Positions 1 through 5,520 of a stretch of DNA of 5,528 bases are shown here, piece by piece (within the stretch, counting starts at the first letter, position 1; each line of letters starts with the position of its first letter). A model generated the notes under the pieces. That model did not search any database and was not told the DNA's origin. It saw only the letters and a list, made by a program, of their open reading frames with translations. The position numbers were made by a program, and so were the translations under genes. This DNA is from Rickettsiales bacterium (GTDB taxonomy: Bacteria > Pseudomonadota > Alphaproteobacteria > Rickettsiales > 21-14-0-20-44-7), in assembly GCA_023301015.1 (NCBI GenBank), contig JALZVI010000101.1, positions 1 to 5,528 on the forward strand, in the 5' to 3' direction.

Positions 1-948
1 GTGGTGCGTGCGTTGATATCCAACGGGATGCAGCAAGATTTGCCGCTCAAGCTGTTCACTTCTGGCCCAGTTTTTCGTTACGAGCGCCCGCAAAAGGGTC
101 GCCAACGTCAGTTCCATCAGATTAGCTGCGAGCATTTTGGGAATGCGCTGCCAATTGCGGATGCCGATGTGATTGCGATGGCGGATGATTTGTTGAATGC
201 GCTGAAGATTGAATCTGTGCTGCACATCAATAGCCTTGGTGACGGTGAATCTCGCGCGAAACATCGCGAAGATTTGGTGGAGTATTTGACGAAATTTGAG
301 GCGGAGTTGAGCGAAGATTCAAAAAACCGTCTGCGTACAAACCCGTTGCGCATTTTGGATTCTAAGGATGAAAACGACCGCAAAATTTGCCTTGATGCAC
401 CAAAGCTGGCCGATTGCCTAAACGCCGAGTCACGCAAGTTTTTTGACGATGTGCTCGAAGGGCTGGAGATTTTGGGAATTGAATATGTTCTGGATAATAA
501 TCTGGTACGCGGTTTGGATTATTATAACCACACGGTTTTTGAGTTCAAATCAGCGTCACTAGGTGCGCAGGATACGATTTTGGCTGGCGGCCGTTATGAC
601 GGTTTGGTCAAGCAAATGGGTGGCCCTGATTGCCCCGCTGTTGGCTGGGGAGCGGGCATTGAGCGCCTGATGTTGCTCACAGATTTGGAGGCGCATGACG
701 CCGAACTTTATATGCTAATCGCAGGCGCGCCAGAGCTGAAACCACAGCTGCTGAAGATTGCACAAAAACTCCGCGCAGAAGGCAAAGTTTGCGAAATTGC
801 GCATCAAAACAACATCGGCAAAGCCATGAAATTCGCCGACAAAAAAGGTGCGAGTTATGCCGTGATTTATGGCGAAGACGAGGCCGCAAAGGGTGTTGCA
901 CAGCTGAAGAATTTAAAAACTGGCGTGCAAGAAGAAATCACTTTATAA
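1..948 (+). CDS. hisS: Histidyl-tRNA synthetase, 5'-truncated by window edge
   Basis: Class II aminoacyl-tRNA synthetase that charges tRNA-His with histidine using ATP in the cytoplasm. The 315 visible residues start in mid-protein: GTG at base 1 is an ordinary valine codon of an open frame, and roughly 90-100 N-terminal residues, including class II motif 1, lie outside the window (family length is about 420). Visible in order: motif 2 with [16 protein letters not shown] (residues 25-40), the HisRS-specific histidine-binding motif [14 protein letters not shown] (168-181), a glycine-rich AGGRYDG stretch (195-201), motif 3 [13 protein letters not shown] (213-225), and a C-terminal anticodon-binding domain from about residue 235 to the end. 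The key arginines and both histidine-pocket tyrosines are present, so the enzyme looks functional. Its TAA stop is seven bases before prfA, with no terminator between, so the two are probably co-transcribed. Identification is near certain; the true start cannot be seen. Confidence 0.97.
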   Translation: MVRALISNGMQQDLPLKLFTSGPVFRYERPQKGRQRQFHQISCEHFGNALPIADADVIAMADDLLNALKIESVLHINSLGDGESRAKHREDLVEYLTKFEAELSEDSKNRLRTNPLRILDSKDENDRKICLDAPKLADCLNAESRKFFDDVLEGLEILGIEYVLDNNLVRGLDYYNHTVFEFKSASLGAQDTILAGGRYDGLVKQMGGPDCPAVGWGAGIERLMLLTDLEAHDAELYMLIAGAPELKPQLLKIAQKLRAEGKVCEIAHQNNIGKAMKFADKKGASYAVIYGEDEAAKGVAQLKNLKTGVQEEITL

Positions 949-955
949 CACCCAC

Positions 956-2017
956 ATGGATATCAACGCGAAACTAGACACTATCATCAACAGGAATGCT
1001 GAAACTGAGGCTAAGCTGAACTCGGGGGATTTACCGACTGATGAGATGATTGCGGCGAGCAAGGAAATCTCGGCGATGGCGGATATTGTGGCATTGGCGA
1101 AGACATATAAGGAAGTGGCGGGCAATTTGGCTGATGCGCACGAGATGCTTGATGACCCAGAGATGAAAGAGCTGGCTGAGGAAGAAATTCAAGCCGCAAA
1201 AGAGCAACTTCCCGCACTCGAAGAGAAAATTAAGATCGCGCTTCTGCCAAAGGATGAGGCGGATGAGAAGAACGCGATTATCGAAGTTCGCGCAGGCGCA
1301 GGTGGCGATGAAGCTGGGCTGTTTGCCGCAGAACTTTTCCGCGCCTACACCCGCTATGCCGAAACTCAGGGCTGGAAGGTTGAGGTTTTGAGTGTTTCTG
1401 AGTCTGGTATTGGTTCGTATAAAGAAGCGTCGATGATGGTGACTGGAAAAAATGTGTTTCAGCGCTTTAAATTTGAATCGGGTGTGCATCGCGTGCAGCG
1501 TGTACCAAAAACTGAAAGTGGCGGGCGAATTCATACATCAACATGCACTGTGGCCGTGCTTCCCGAGGCTGAGGAAGTGGATGTGCAGATTATTGATTCT
1601 GATTTGCGTATCGACGTTTTTCGCGCTTCAGGCCCAGGCGGACAGTCAGTTAACACGACAGATTCCGCGGTGCGTATTACGCATATTCCAACCGGTGTGG
1701 TGGTGAGTCAGCAAGATGAGAAATCGCAAATTAAGAACAAAGCCAAGGCCATGAAGGTTTTGCGCTCGCGCCTATATGAAGAAGATCGCCGTCAAAAGCA
1801 TGAAGCCTATGCCGCGGAGCGTAAGGGGCAGGTGGGAACAGGCGATCGCTCAGAGCGTATCCGCACATATAATTTCCCGCAAAGCCGCTTGACGGATCAC
1901 CGTATCAACCTCAGCTTGGGCAGCTTGAATGCTGTGATGGAAGGTGAATTCAAGGAGTTGATGGACGCGCTGCTAGCCGAAGATCAGGCAGCGAAACTTG
2001 CTGTGGCGGTGGAGTAA
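956..2017 (+). CDS. prfA: Peptide chain release factor 1 (RF1)
   Basis: Cytoplasmic class I release factor that recognises UAA and UAG stop codons in the ribosomal A site and triggers peptidyl-tRNA hydrolysis. The 353 residues match the usual length (about 355-360). The N-terminal helical domain covers about residues 1-100, followed by [11 protein letters not shown] (110-120). The codon-recognition tripeptide is P-K-T (184-186) within [18 protein letters not shown]1 has P-x-T where RF2 has SPF, so this is RF1. The catalytic GGQ is at 228-230 ([19 protein letters not shown]), and the conserved [14 protein letters not shown] lies at 303-316. The ATG at 956 fits the family N-terminus. There is no clear Shine-Dalgarno sequence just upstream, only a GAAGAA about 20 bases away inside hisS, so translation may be coupled to hisS termination. 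PrmC normally methylates the GGQ glutamine, but its gene does not follow here. Confidence 0.98.
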   Translation: MDINAKLDTIINRNAETEAKLNSGDLPTDEMIAASKEISAMADIVALAKTYKEVAGNLADAHEMLDDPEMKELAEEEIQAAKEQLPALEEKIKIALLPKDEADEKNAIIEVRAGAGGDEAGLFAAELFRAYTRYAETQGWKVEVLSVSESGIGSYKEASMMVTGKNVFQRFKFESGVHRVQRVPKTESGGRIHTSTCTVAVLPEAEEVDVQIIDSDLRIDVFRASGPGGQSVNTTDSAVRITHIPTGVVVSQQDEKSQIKNKAKAMKVLRSRLYEEDRRQKHEAYAAERKGQVGTGDRSERIRTYNFPQSRLTDHRINLSLGSLNAVMEGEFKELMDALLAEDQAAKLAVAVE

Positions 2018-2022
2018 ATTGG

Positions 2023-2051
2023 TTGACAATCACATCTTCCCTAATTAACTT
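2023..2051 (+). promoter_or_regulatory. Promoter of the 2071 gene (TTGACA-N17-TAACTT)
   Basis: A perfect -35 hexamer TTGACA (2023-2028) starts five bases after the prfA stop. It is followed by a 17-base spacer and TAACTT (2046-2051), which keeps the three most conserved -10 bases (T1, A2, T6). The predicted transcription start is near 2058, giving a leader of about 13 bases. The same -35/spacer/-10 combination precedes the 2582 gene. Inferred from consensus only. Confidence 0.55.
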
Positions 2052-2059
2052 CAATTAAT
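2044..2059 (+). promoter_or_regulatory. Tandem RTTAAY operator-like motif over the -10
   Basis: ATTAAC (2044-2049) and ATTAAT (2054-2059) are spaced exactly 10 bases apart (TTAA-N6-TTAA) and cover the -10 and the predicted start. The arrangement matches those at 2558-2573 and 5078-5093 but is shifted one helical turn downstream relative to the -35. It resembles a CtrA site (TTAA-N7-TTAA) with one base fewer. Its position over the -10 would favour repression. Confidence 0.35.
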
Positions 2060-2070
2060 AGGGAAAGTTT

Positions 2071-2508
2071 ATGTCGCAAATTATATTTATAGAATCAGAT
2101 GGCTTAGTAGCAGGTCTTAGGTCGATTAAAGATGCTTTTCATGCATCCGGTATTGTCTCTTTCTCCCGCTCATGTTCGGCTGAGCACATAGCCTTAGAGC
2201 TGAGAACGGGTGCTCTCACCAAGCGCATTGATCCAAAAGCCATTATCGGAGACCGAGCAATTGTTGAGCAGGTTTTGCAAGACTTTCCAAGATATGCAGG
2301 TGCAATTTTCATAAGCGGGTCAAAGGGCAGTGAGTTGGATGTTGAAGCGATTGAAGATTTGCGGGACTGCCATGCGGATGTGCGCAAGCTGGATTTGCCA
2401 GAGGATGTTACTGACCCTGCGCAAGAGAAAGAATTGGTGGATGGTCTCACGAAAATCATGCAAGAGTTCCACGCAAAACGCCCCCAAGCGAGCTGCGCTG
2501 CTAGGTAG
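2071..2508 (+). CDS. Unknown small protein, possibly receiver-like
   Basis: A 145-residue protein I do not recognise. The ATG at 2071 is supported by AGGG (2060-2063) seven bases upstream and its own promoter. No signal peptide or membrane segment is visible. The strand pattern suggests a small alternating alpha/beta fold like a response-regulator receiver: strand 1 IIFIESD (4-10), a strand ending in Asp, KAIIGD (56-61), strand GAIFISGS (77-84), then RKLDLP (105-110) and a final helix ELVDGLTKIMQEF (121-133). In a receiver, Asp61, Ser82/84 and Lys106 would be the phosphoacceptor, switch Ser/Thr and conserved lysine, but the usual acidic pair is poorly matched and there is no output domain. 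The last dozen residues look like a disordered tail. It shares spaced motifs with the 2582 product (AI-x8-QVL, GA-x-F, DLP), suggesting tandem divergence. It sits where prmC often follows prfA. The coding call is good; the fold is inference. Confidence 0.75.
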   Translation: MSQIIFIESDGLVAGLRSIKDAFHASGIVSFSRSCSAEHIALELRTGALTKRIDPKAIIGDRAIVEQVLQDFPRYAGAIFISGSKGSELDVEAIEDLRDCHADVRKLDLPEDVTDPAQEKELVDGLTKIMQEFHAKRPQASCAAR

Positions 2509-2537
2509 TTCTGGACGTTGCGGAACTGGTAGCTGCG
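2496..2537 (+). terminator. Hairpin over the stop of the 2071 gene (weak terminator candidate)
   Basis: CGCTGCTA (2496-2503) can pair with TAGCTGCG (2530-2537) with one mismatch, and AGTTC (2507-2511) pairs perfectly with GAACT (2523-2527), leaving an 11-base loop. The gene's TAG stop (2506-2508) lies inside. No T-run follows (GAGTAATTG), so classical Rho-independent termination is doubtful; it may instead protect the 3' end or separate this gene from the next promoter at 2547. Confidence 0.3.
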
Positions 2538-2546
2538 GAGTAATTG

Positions 2547-2575
2547 TTGACACCTTGGTTAACCAATGTTAACTT
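2547..2575 (+). promoter_or_regulatory. Promoter of the 2582 gene (TTGACA-N17-TAACTT)
   Basis: TTGACA (2547-2552), 17 bases, then TAACTT (2570-2575): identical hexamers and spacing to the promoter at 2023-2051. Transcription would start about seven bases beyond the -10, on the A of the ATG at 2582, so the transcript would be leaderless. This agrees with the lack of any Shine-Dalgarno sequence before the gene. Confidence 0.55.
2558..2573 (+). promoter_or_regulatory. Tandem GTTAAC operator-like motif (CtrA-like, N6)
   Basis: Two perfect GTTAAC hexamers (2558-2563 and 2568-2573) lie 10 bases apart, the first in the promoter spacer and the second overlapping the -10. Read as TTAACCAATGTTAAC it resembles the CtrA consensus TTAA-N7-TTAAC, with N6 in place of N7. 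Position relative to the -35 is the same as at the 5078-5093 copy. Confidence 0.45.
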
Positions 2576-2581
2576 GCGCCA

Positions 2582-3133
2582 ATGAGCGATAATAAACCTT
2601 ACATATTAGTCATGGACTCTGGTGCTTATAGGCATTTGATAGAGGATAACATTTCTGGCCCTAACACTGATTCTATTTTTTTCTACAAGACTAGGGGCGT
2701 TAGTGGAATTGATGTTCTACCTGCTATTATGGAAGAGGTTGATAGGAGAGACCGCTTGCCTACAGCAATTTTAGCATGCCCGTTTTTTGCTCATCAGGTT
2801 TTATATGGCGCATCTGAAGGCATAGAAAATTTGTCTGATAAGGGGTTCGAAGGCGCTGTGTTTTTGAATATGACGATGCCTCAAGAGGGATATCCATCTT
2901 TGTATGATTTGTTTGAAAGAGGAGGAGTCGAGTTTCTTTCGGAGCATTCAGACCTTCCTTACCAAGAAAGAAAAGATACTGCTCATAAGTTTTTCACAGA
3001 AACTGCGCCTGAGCTATTAAAGGCTGATAGAGCTACTCCCCCTGTGCCAGAGAATACCCCTTCGCGTCACCATAATCATACGTCGTCATCGTCTGATTTA
3101 CCGCAGTCCCACCCTCAGCAATTCCGCCGATAA
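2582..3133 (+). CDS. Unknown small protein with tail overprinted on icd
   Basis: A 183-residue protein I do not recognise. The ATG at 2582 has no Shine-Dalgarno sequence, but its first base coincides with the predicted transcription start, so leaderless translation is likely. Residues 1-150 look like a compact alpha/beta domain: strand PYILVMDSG (6-14), strand DSIFFYKT (30-37), helix DVLPAIMEEVDRR (44-56), strand TAILACP (61-67), strand GAVFLNMT (91-98), then SDLP (123-126) and helix KDTAHKFFTETAPELL (131-146). The order parallels the 2071 product, but the residue where a receiver carries its phosphoacceptor Asp is Cys66 or Pro67, so at best it is a pseudo-receiver. Residues from about 152 to 183 are Pro/Ser/His/Thr-rich, low in complexity, and encoded antisense to the last third-of-a-hundred codons of icd. 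The tail probably arose when an earlier stop was lost. No membrane segment is visible. Confidence 0.72.
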   Translation: MSDNKPYILVMDSGAYRHLIEDNISGPNTDSIFFYKTRGVSGIDVLPAIMEEVDRRDRLPTAILACPFFAHQVLYGASEGIENLSDKGFEGAVFLNMTMPQEGYPSLYDLFERGGVEFLSEHSDLPYQERKDTAHKFFTETAPELLKADRATPPVPENTPSRHHNHTSSSSDLPQSHPQQFRR

Positions 3134-4469
3134 GCGCTACAATATCAGTATATTCCACGCCTTCGCCGCGATAGCGGCAGCGGAACATTTCGCCGCGTTC
3201 AACTTCTGGTGTGCCGTCGCCCTTTGGCCAAACTTTTAGGCCGCGGAAATCGATAATTTCTAGCTTCAGCTTTTCGCTTTCAACTTCGTATAATTTTTCC
3301 GCCAGCGCATCCGCACTGCCATCAAAACGCACACACACATCCACACCAATAATGGTCGGCTCGGTTGTGTCGATCGTGAATGGTTTAGCTTCTTTCTTCT
3401 CCACAGTTTGCGCCTTATATTCCACTGCCGCAAATTGGTTCGGTTTCTCACCCAAATTCTCAATCAGAGCATTGGTGAACTCTTCAGTCCCAACACGTTT
3501 TTTAGAAACACCTTCTTTATATATATCACCCGTATGCACGCCGTCTTCGATGGTTTTAAGCAGAGCGTTATGTACAGTTGTTGCCACTTCTGGTTGGCCG
3601 ATATGGGTTAGCATTTGCACGGCACCCAAAATCAATCCGCTTGGGTTTGCAATGCCTTGCCCAGCAATATCAGGGGCTGAGCCGTGGATTGCTTCAAACA
3701 TCGCAGCTTTTTCGCCCACGTTGGAAGAGCCCGCAAGCCCGACTGATCCGCTAATTTCTGCGGCAACGTCGGACACAATATCGCCATATAAATTCTCAGT
3801 CACAATCACATCAAACTGCGCAGGGTTCACCGCCACACGCGCTGTTGCGATGTCGATTATGTGCATGTCTTGCTCAATTTGTGGATAGTCTTTGCCCACA
3901 TGGCGGAACGCGTCGGCAAAGCAGCCATCGGAGAATTTCATGATGTTATCTTTCACAAAACAGCTCACCTTTTTGCGGCCGTTTTTCACCGCATATTCAA
4001 ACGCATAACGGCAGATTTTCTCTGACCCTGTGCGCGTGATTAGCTTGATAGATTCATAAACATTTGGCGTTAGGCGATACTCAATTCCCGCATAAATATC
4101 TTCCTCATTCTCACGCACCACAACCAAATCCATGTCGGGGTGGTTAGTGTCAACAAACGGGTGATAGCTGCGGCAAGGGCGGACATTGGCATAAAGCCCA
4201 AGGCTTTTGCGGAGCGTTACGTTGAGCGATTTATAGCCACTACCTTGCGGTGTGGTGATTGGCGCTTTTAGCAGCACATTTGTGCGGTTGATGCTCGCCC
4301 ACGCATCCTTGTCAAACCCGCTGGAAAAACCGAGCTTATACATCTGCTCACCAATCTGGATAGTCTCCACATCCAACTTCGCACCTGCTTCCATAAGCAC
4401 GCGCAAAGTAGCCTCCATAATTTCCGGGCCAATTCCGTCGCCATAAGCTACTGTGATAGGTGTTGTCAT
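3033..4469 (-). CDS. icd: Isocitrate dehydrogenase, long Rickettsia/Thermus type, probably NAD-dependent
   Basis: Oxidative decarboxylation of isocitrate to 2-oxoglutarate in the TCA cycle, cytoplasmic. The 478 residues have an N-terminal AYGDGIGPEIM (8-18) and the substrate motif SLNVTLRK (81-88), with Ser81, Asn83 and Arg87 placed as in E. coli Icd. Also seen are Arg97, Arg119, Tyr126 (RENEEDIYAGIEYR), catalytic Lys173 (KDNIMKFSDG) and metal ligands Asp230/Asp234 (YGDIVSD). The cofactor loop HGSAPDIAGQGIANP (262-276) has Asp267-Ile268 where NADP enzymes have Lys-Tyr, and Ala274; this Asp/Ile/Ala set is typical of NAD-dependent members, so NAD use is inferred. Residues from about 365 form the extra C-terminal domain of the Rickettsia and Thermus enzymes, ending YSLAQGE. 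The ATG at 4469 has AGGA (4477-4480) seven bases upstream. The 3' end overlaps the convergent 2582 gene by 101 bases, and no terminator is evident. Confidence 0.95.
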   Translation of the reverse strand: MTTPITVAYGDGIGPEIMEATLRVLMEAGAKLDVETIQIGEQMYKLGFSSGFDKDAWASINRTNVLLKAPITTPQGSGYKSLNVTLRKSLGLYANVRPCRSYHPFVDTNHPDMDLVVVRENEEDIYAGIEYRLTPNVYESIKLITRTGSEKICRYAFEYAVKNGRKKVSCFVKDNIMKFSDGCFADAFRHVGKDYPQIEQDMHIIDIATARVAVNPAQFDVIVTENLYGDIVSDVAAEISGSVGLAGSSNVGEKAAMFEAIHGSAPDIAGQGIANPSGLILGAVQMLTHIGQPEVATTVHNALLKTIEDGVHTGDIYKEGVSKKRVGTEEFTNALIENLGEKPNQFAAVEYKAQTVEKKEAKPFTIDTTEPTIIGVDVCVRFDGSADALAEKLYEVESEKLKLEIIDFRGLKVWPKGDGTPEVERGEMFRCRYRGEGVEYTDIVALIGGIAEGGTAVNQTMTTYDYGDAKGYSLAQGE

Positions 4470-4518
4470 GAGTGAATCCTGTTTTTGTTAGTTACCCAGC
4501 CATTTAAGCGGATAAGGT

Positions 4519-4533
4519 TTAAAAAAGGATTAA
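4519..4533 (-). promoter_or_regulatory. TTAA-N7-TTAA motif upstream of icd (CtrA-type spacing)
   Basis: TTAA at 4519-4522 and 4530-4533 are separated by seven bases, the classical CtrA spacing, 50-64 bases before the icd start. The intervening A/T run lowers its information content, and the flanks match the fuller TTAAC only on one side. No convincing -35/-10 pair for icd was found in the 77-base gap, so icd may also be read from the upstream 4547-5044 gene. Confidence 0.25.
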
Positions 4534-4546
4534 GGTGGTTGTGGTT

Positions 4547-5044
4547 TTATCTGCCTACATTTACATTTTCTGGCGTTGCTTTTTTGATCTCTTCTGCAAG
4601 AGCATGTTTTCCAGAAAGCCTTCCTTCAGCAAAATCATTTAGGAAGTTTATAGTTAGCTGCGCTCTTTCGCCTTTTTCTAGCTTCCCATATCTGTCAATC
4701 TCTCTTTGCCCAAGTTCACTAAAGGCTTCAACTAATTTACCCGTAGCTTCGTATTTATTGAAATTACTATAATTGCCCTCGTCAATAAATCGAAATGCCC
4801 AGTCGCGCATTTCAGTAACTAGTGCAGTGGCTTTTTCTCGTAAAGGCCTATTAGCAGATTCGTCAATAGTACCTTGATATTGCTCACGCGCCTCATCTCT
4901 TTGTTCTCGAGAGCTACTACCCCAACTTTGCATGATTTTGCCCTCATGGCGGAAATCAGCCTGAATTGACTTAGTTATTTTTTCTACAGCAGCAGCACAT
5001 TCCTGCTCCAACCATGCTTCAAAATCATCTTTTACTTCTGTCAT
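4547..5044 (-). CDS. Unknown charged helical protein
   Basis: A 165-residue protein I do not recognise. The frame stays open to a TTG at 5104, but that TTG is the first half of a TTGACA -35 box. The ATG at 5042-5044 is preferred: it follows GTGGA with a seven-base spacing and lies about 25 bases after the predicted transcription start. The product is rich in Glu, Lys, Arg and Ala and looks mostly helical (DDFEAWLEQECAAAVEKI near the N-terminus, then an SSSREQRDEAREQ segment, and ERAQLTINFLNDFAEGRL near the C-terminus). It has a single cysteine (residue 15), four tryptophans or fewer, and no signal peptide or membrane span, so it should be soluble. Codons are more AT-rich than those of icd. 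It lies 77 bases upstream of icd on the same strand with no terminator, so some co-transcription is possible. Its promoter resembles those of the 2071 and 2582 genes. No function can be assigned. Confidence 0.7.
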   Translation of the reverse strand: MTEVKDDFEAWLEQECAAAVEKITKSIQADFRHEGKIMQSWGSSSREQRDEAREQYQGTIDESANRPLREKATALVTEMRDWAFRFIDEGNYSNFNKYEATGKLVEAFSELGQREIDRYGKLEKGERAQLTINFLNDFAEGRLSGKHALAEEIKKATPENVNVGR

Positions 5045-5074
5045 AATATATTCCACGTTATTTAAATCCGCCGT

Positions 5075-5104
5075 ATTATTAACATGCGTTAACACCTGTG
5101 TCAA
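5075..5104 (-). promoter_or_regulatory. Promoter of the 4547-5044 gene
   Basis: On the minus strand TTGACA (5104-5099) is followed by 18 bases and AATAAT (5080-5075, five of six matches to TATAAT); with a 17-base spacer the hexamer reads TAATAA. Transcription would start near 5068, giving a leader of about 24 bases before the ATG at 5044. This excludes the upstream TTG at 5104 as the translation start. Confidence 0.6.
5078..5093 (-). promoter_or_regulatory. Tandem GTTAAC/GTTAAT operator-like motif (CtrA-like, N6)
   Basis: GTTAAC (5093-5088) and GTTAAT (5083-5078) on the minus strand are 10 bases apart, starting 11 bases after the first base of the -35, exactly as at the 2582 promoter. TTAA-N6-TTAA overall, overlapping the -10. 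Confidence 0.42.
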
Positions 5105-5378
5105 GAAATAACCATGCCAATGTTATATTCAAGCACTACGCGCCCTCCACAGCTCGCTTCGTTTCCAGATGTCTGAATTGATTTCTGAAATTTCCTGCGT
5201 GCAGTAATGCTGTTTTGCGCAAATGCATTTTTGCATTTTTATGTATTTATTCGTTTATATCATCTTATTTTCCGTGTTTTTTTGCCAAAAATTGGCCCCG
5301 CGCGGGTTTTATCCACGACCATTCATTACCGCTCCCGATTATCGGGGATTGCCTGCTTTTCCGAGTGGTTTTTGCATG

Positions 5379-5464
5379 AGCGCTCCGTTGCATCTGCGAA
5401 TAATGGCAATGCCGCCGCTTTTTTTGTTTTGACAGATCCCGGGTAGCTGAACTACCGGAGCGCT
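5379..5464 (-). ncRNA. Candidate structured small RNA (branched inverted repeats)
   Basis: A perfect 9-base outer stem (5379-5387 AGCGCTCCG with 5456-5464 CGGAGCGCT) encloses an 86-base unit. Inside are a perfect 5-base hairpin GGTAG/CTACC (5442-5446 and 5452-5456, sharing one base with the outer arm) and a 5-base stem ATCTG/CAGAT (5392-5396 and 5433-5437). That stem in turn encloses short GGC/GCC pairings. The minus strand is chosen because a TTAACA-N18-TATAAT promoter fires into it from about 5484. It matches no RNA family I know; it is not a tRNA, because anticodon and T arms and CCA are missing. A palindromic repeat element is the main alternative. Confidence 0.3.
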
Positions 5465-5490
5465 GTGGTCTTATACGTATAATTTAGGTT

Positions 5491-5520
5491 ATTATACCAG
5501 TATGGTTTGGCATATGTTAA
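5491..5520 (-). promoter_or_regulatory. Strong-looking minus-strand promoter (TTAACA-N18-TATAAT)
   Basis: On the minus strand TTAACA (5520-5515, five of six matches to TTGACA), 18 bases, and a perfect TATAAT (5496-5491). The predicted start is near 5484, just ahead of the 12-base palindrome TTATACGTATAA (5471-5482) and the structured unit at 5379-5464. No protein gene begins soon after, so it should drive an RNA or a long leader reaching the 4547-5044 gene 440 bases away. Confidence 0.5.

Noticed and set aside
3211..3888. Long plus-strand open frame opposite icd
   Set aside because: Antisense shadow of a well-conserved icd; composition is serine/proline-rich as expected of an opposite-strand frame, with no ribosome binding site.
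5045..5104. Extension of the 4547-5044 gene to the TTG at 5104
   Set aside because: The TTG is part of a TTGACA -35 box with a matching -10 downstream, and the ATG at 5044 has its own ribosome binding site.
5284..5310. GC-rich palindrome followed by TTTT as a plus-strand terminator
   Set aside because: The stem CCCGCGCGGG leaves almost no loop, the T-run is four bases, and there is no plus-strand gene upstream to terminate.
5309..5317. DnaA box-like TTATCCACG and AT-rich sequence, as a replication origin
   Set aside because: A single box with one mismatch; no cluster of boxes and no origin-associated genes in the window.
5429..5434. Perfect plus-strand TTGACA as a -35 box reading out of the window
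   Set aside because: No -10-like hexamer occurs 15-19 bases downstream; the nearest TATAAT is 43 bases away.
5207..5446. Two overlapping plus-strand frames with hydrophobic N-termini (5207-5446 and 5223-5432)
   Set aside because: No ribosome binding site or promoter, hydrophobicity comes from T-rich sequence, the C-terminal parts are antisense to the inverted-repeat unit, and neither resembles a protein family I know.
5379..5464. tRNA gene on the minus strand (stretch similar to a tRNA D-arm, TAGTTCAGC)
   Set aside because: The 9-base closing stem and D-arm-like hairpin are suggestive, but there is no anticodon arm, no T-arm with TTCRA in the right place and no CCA, and the interior is an A-rich run.
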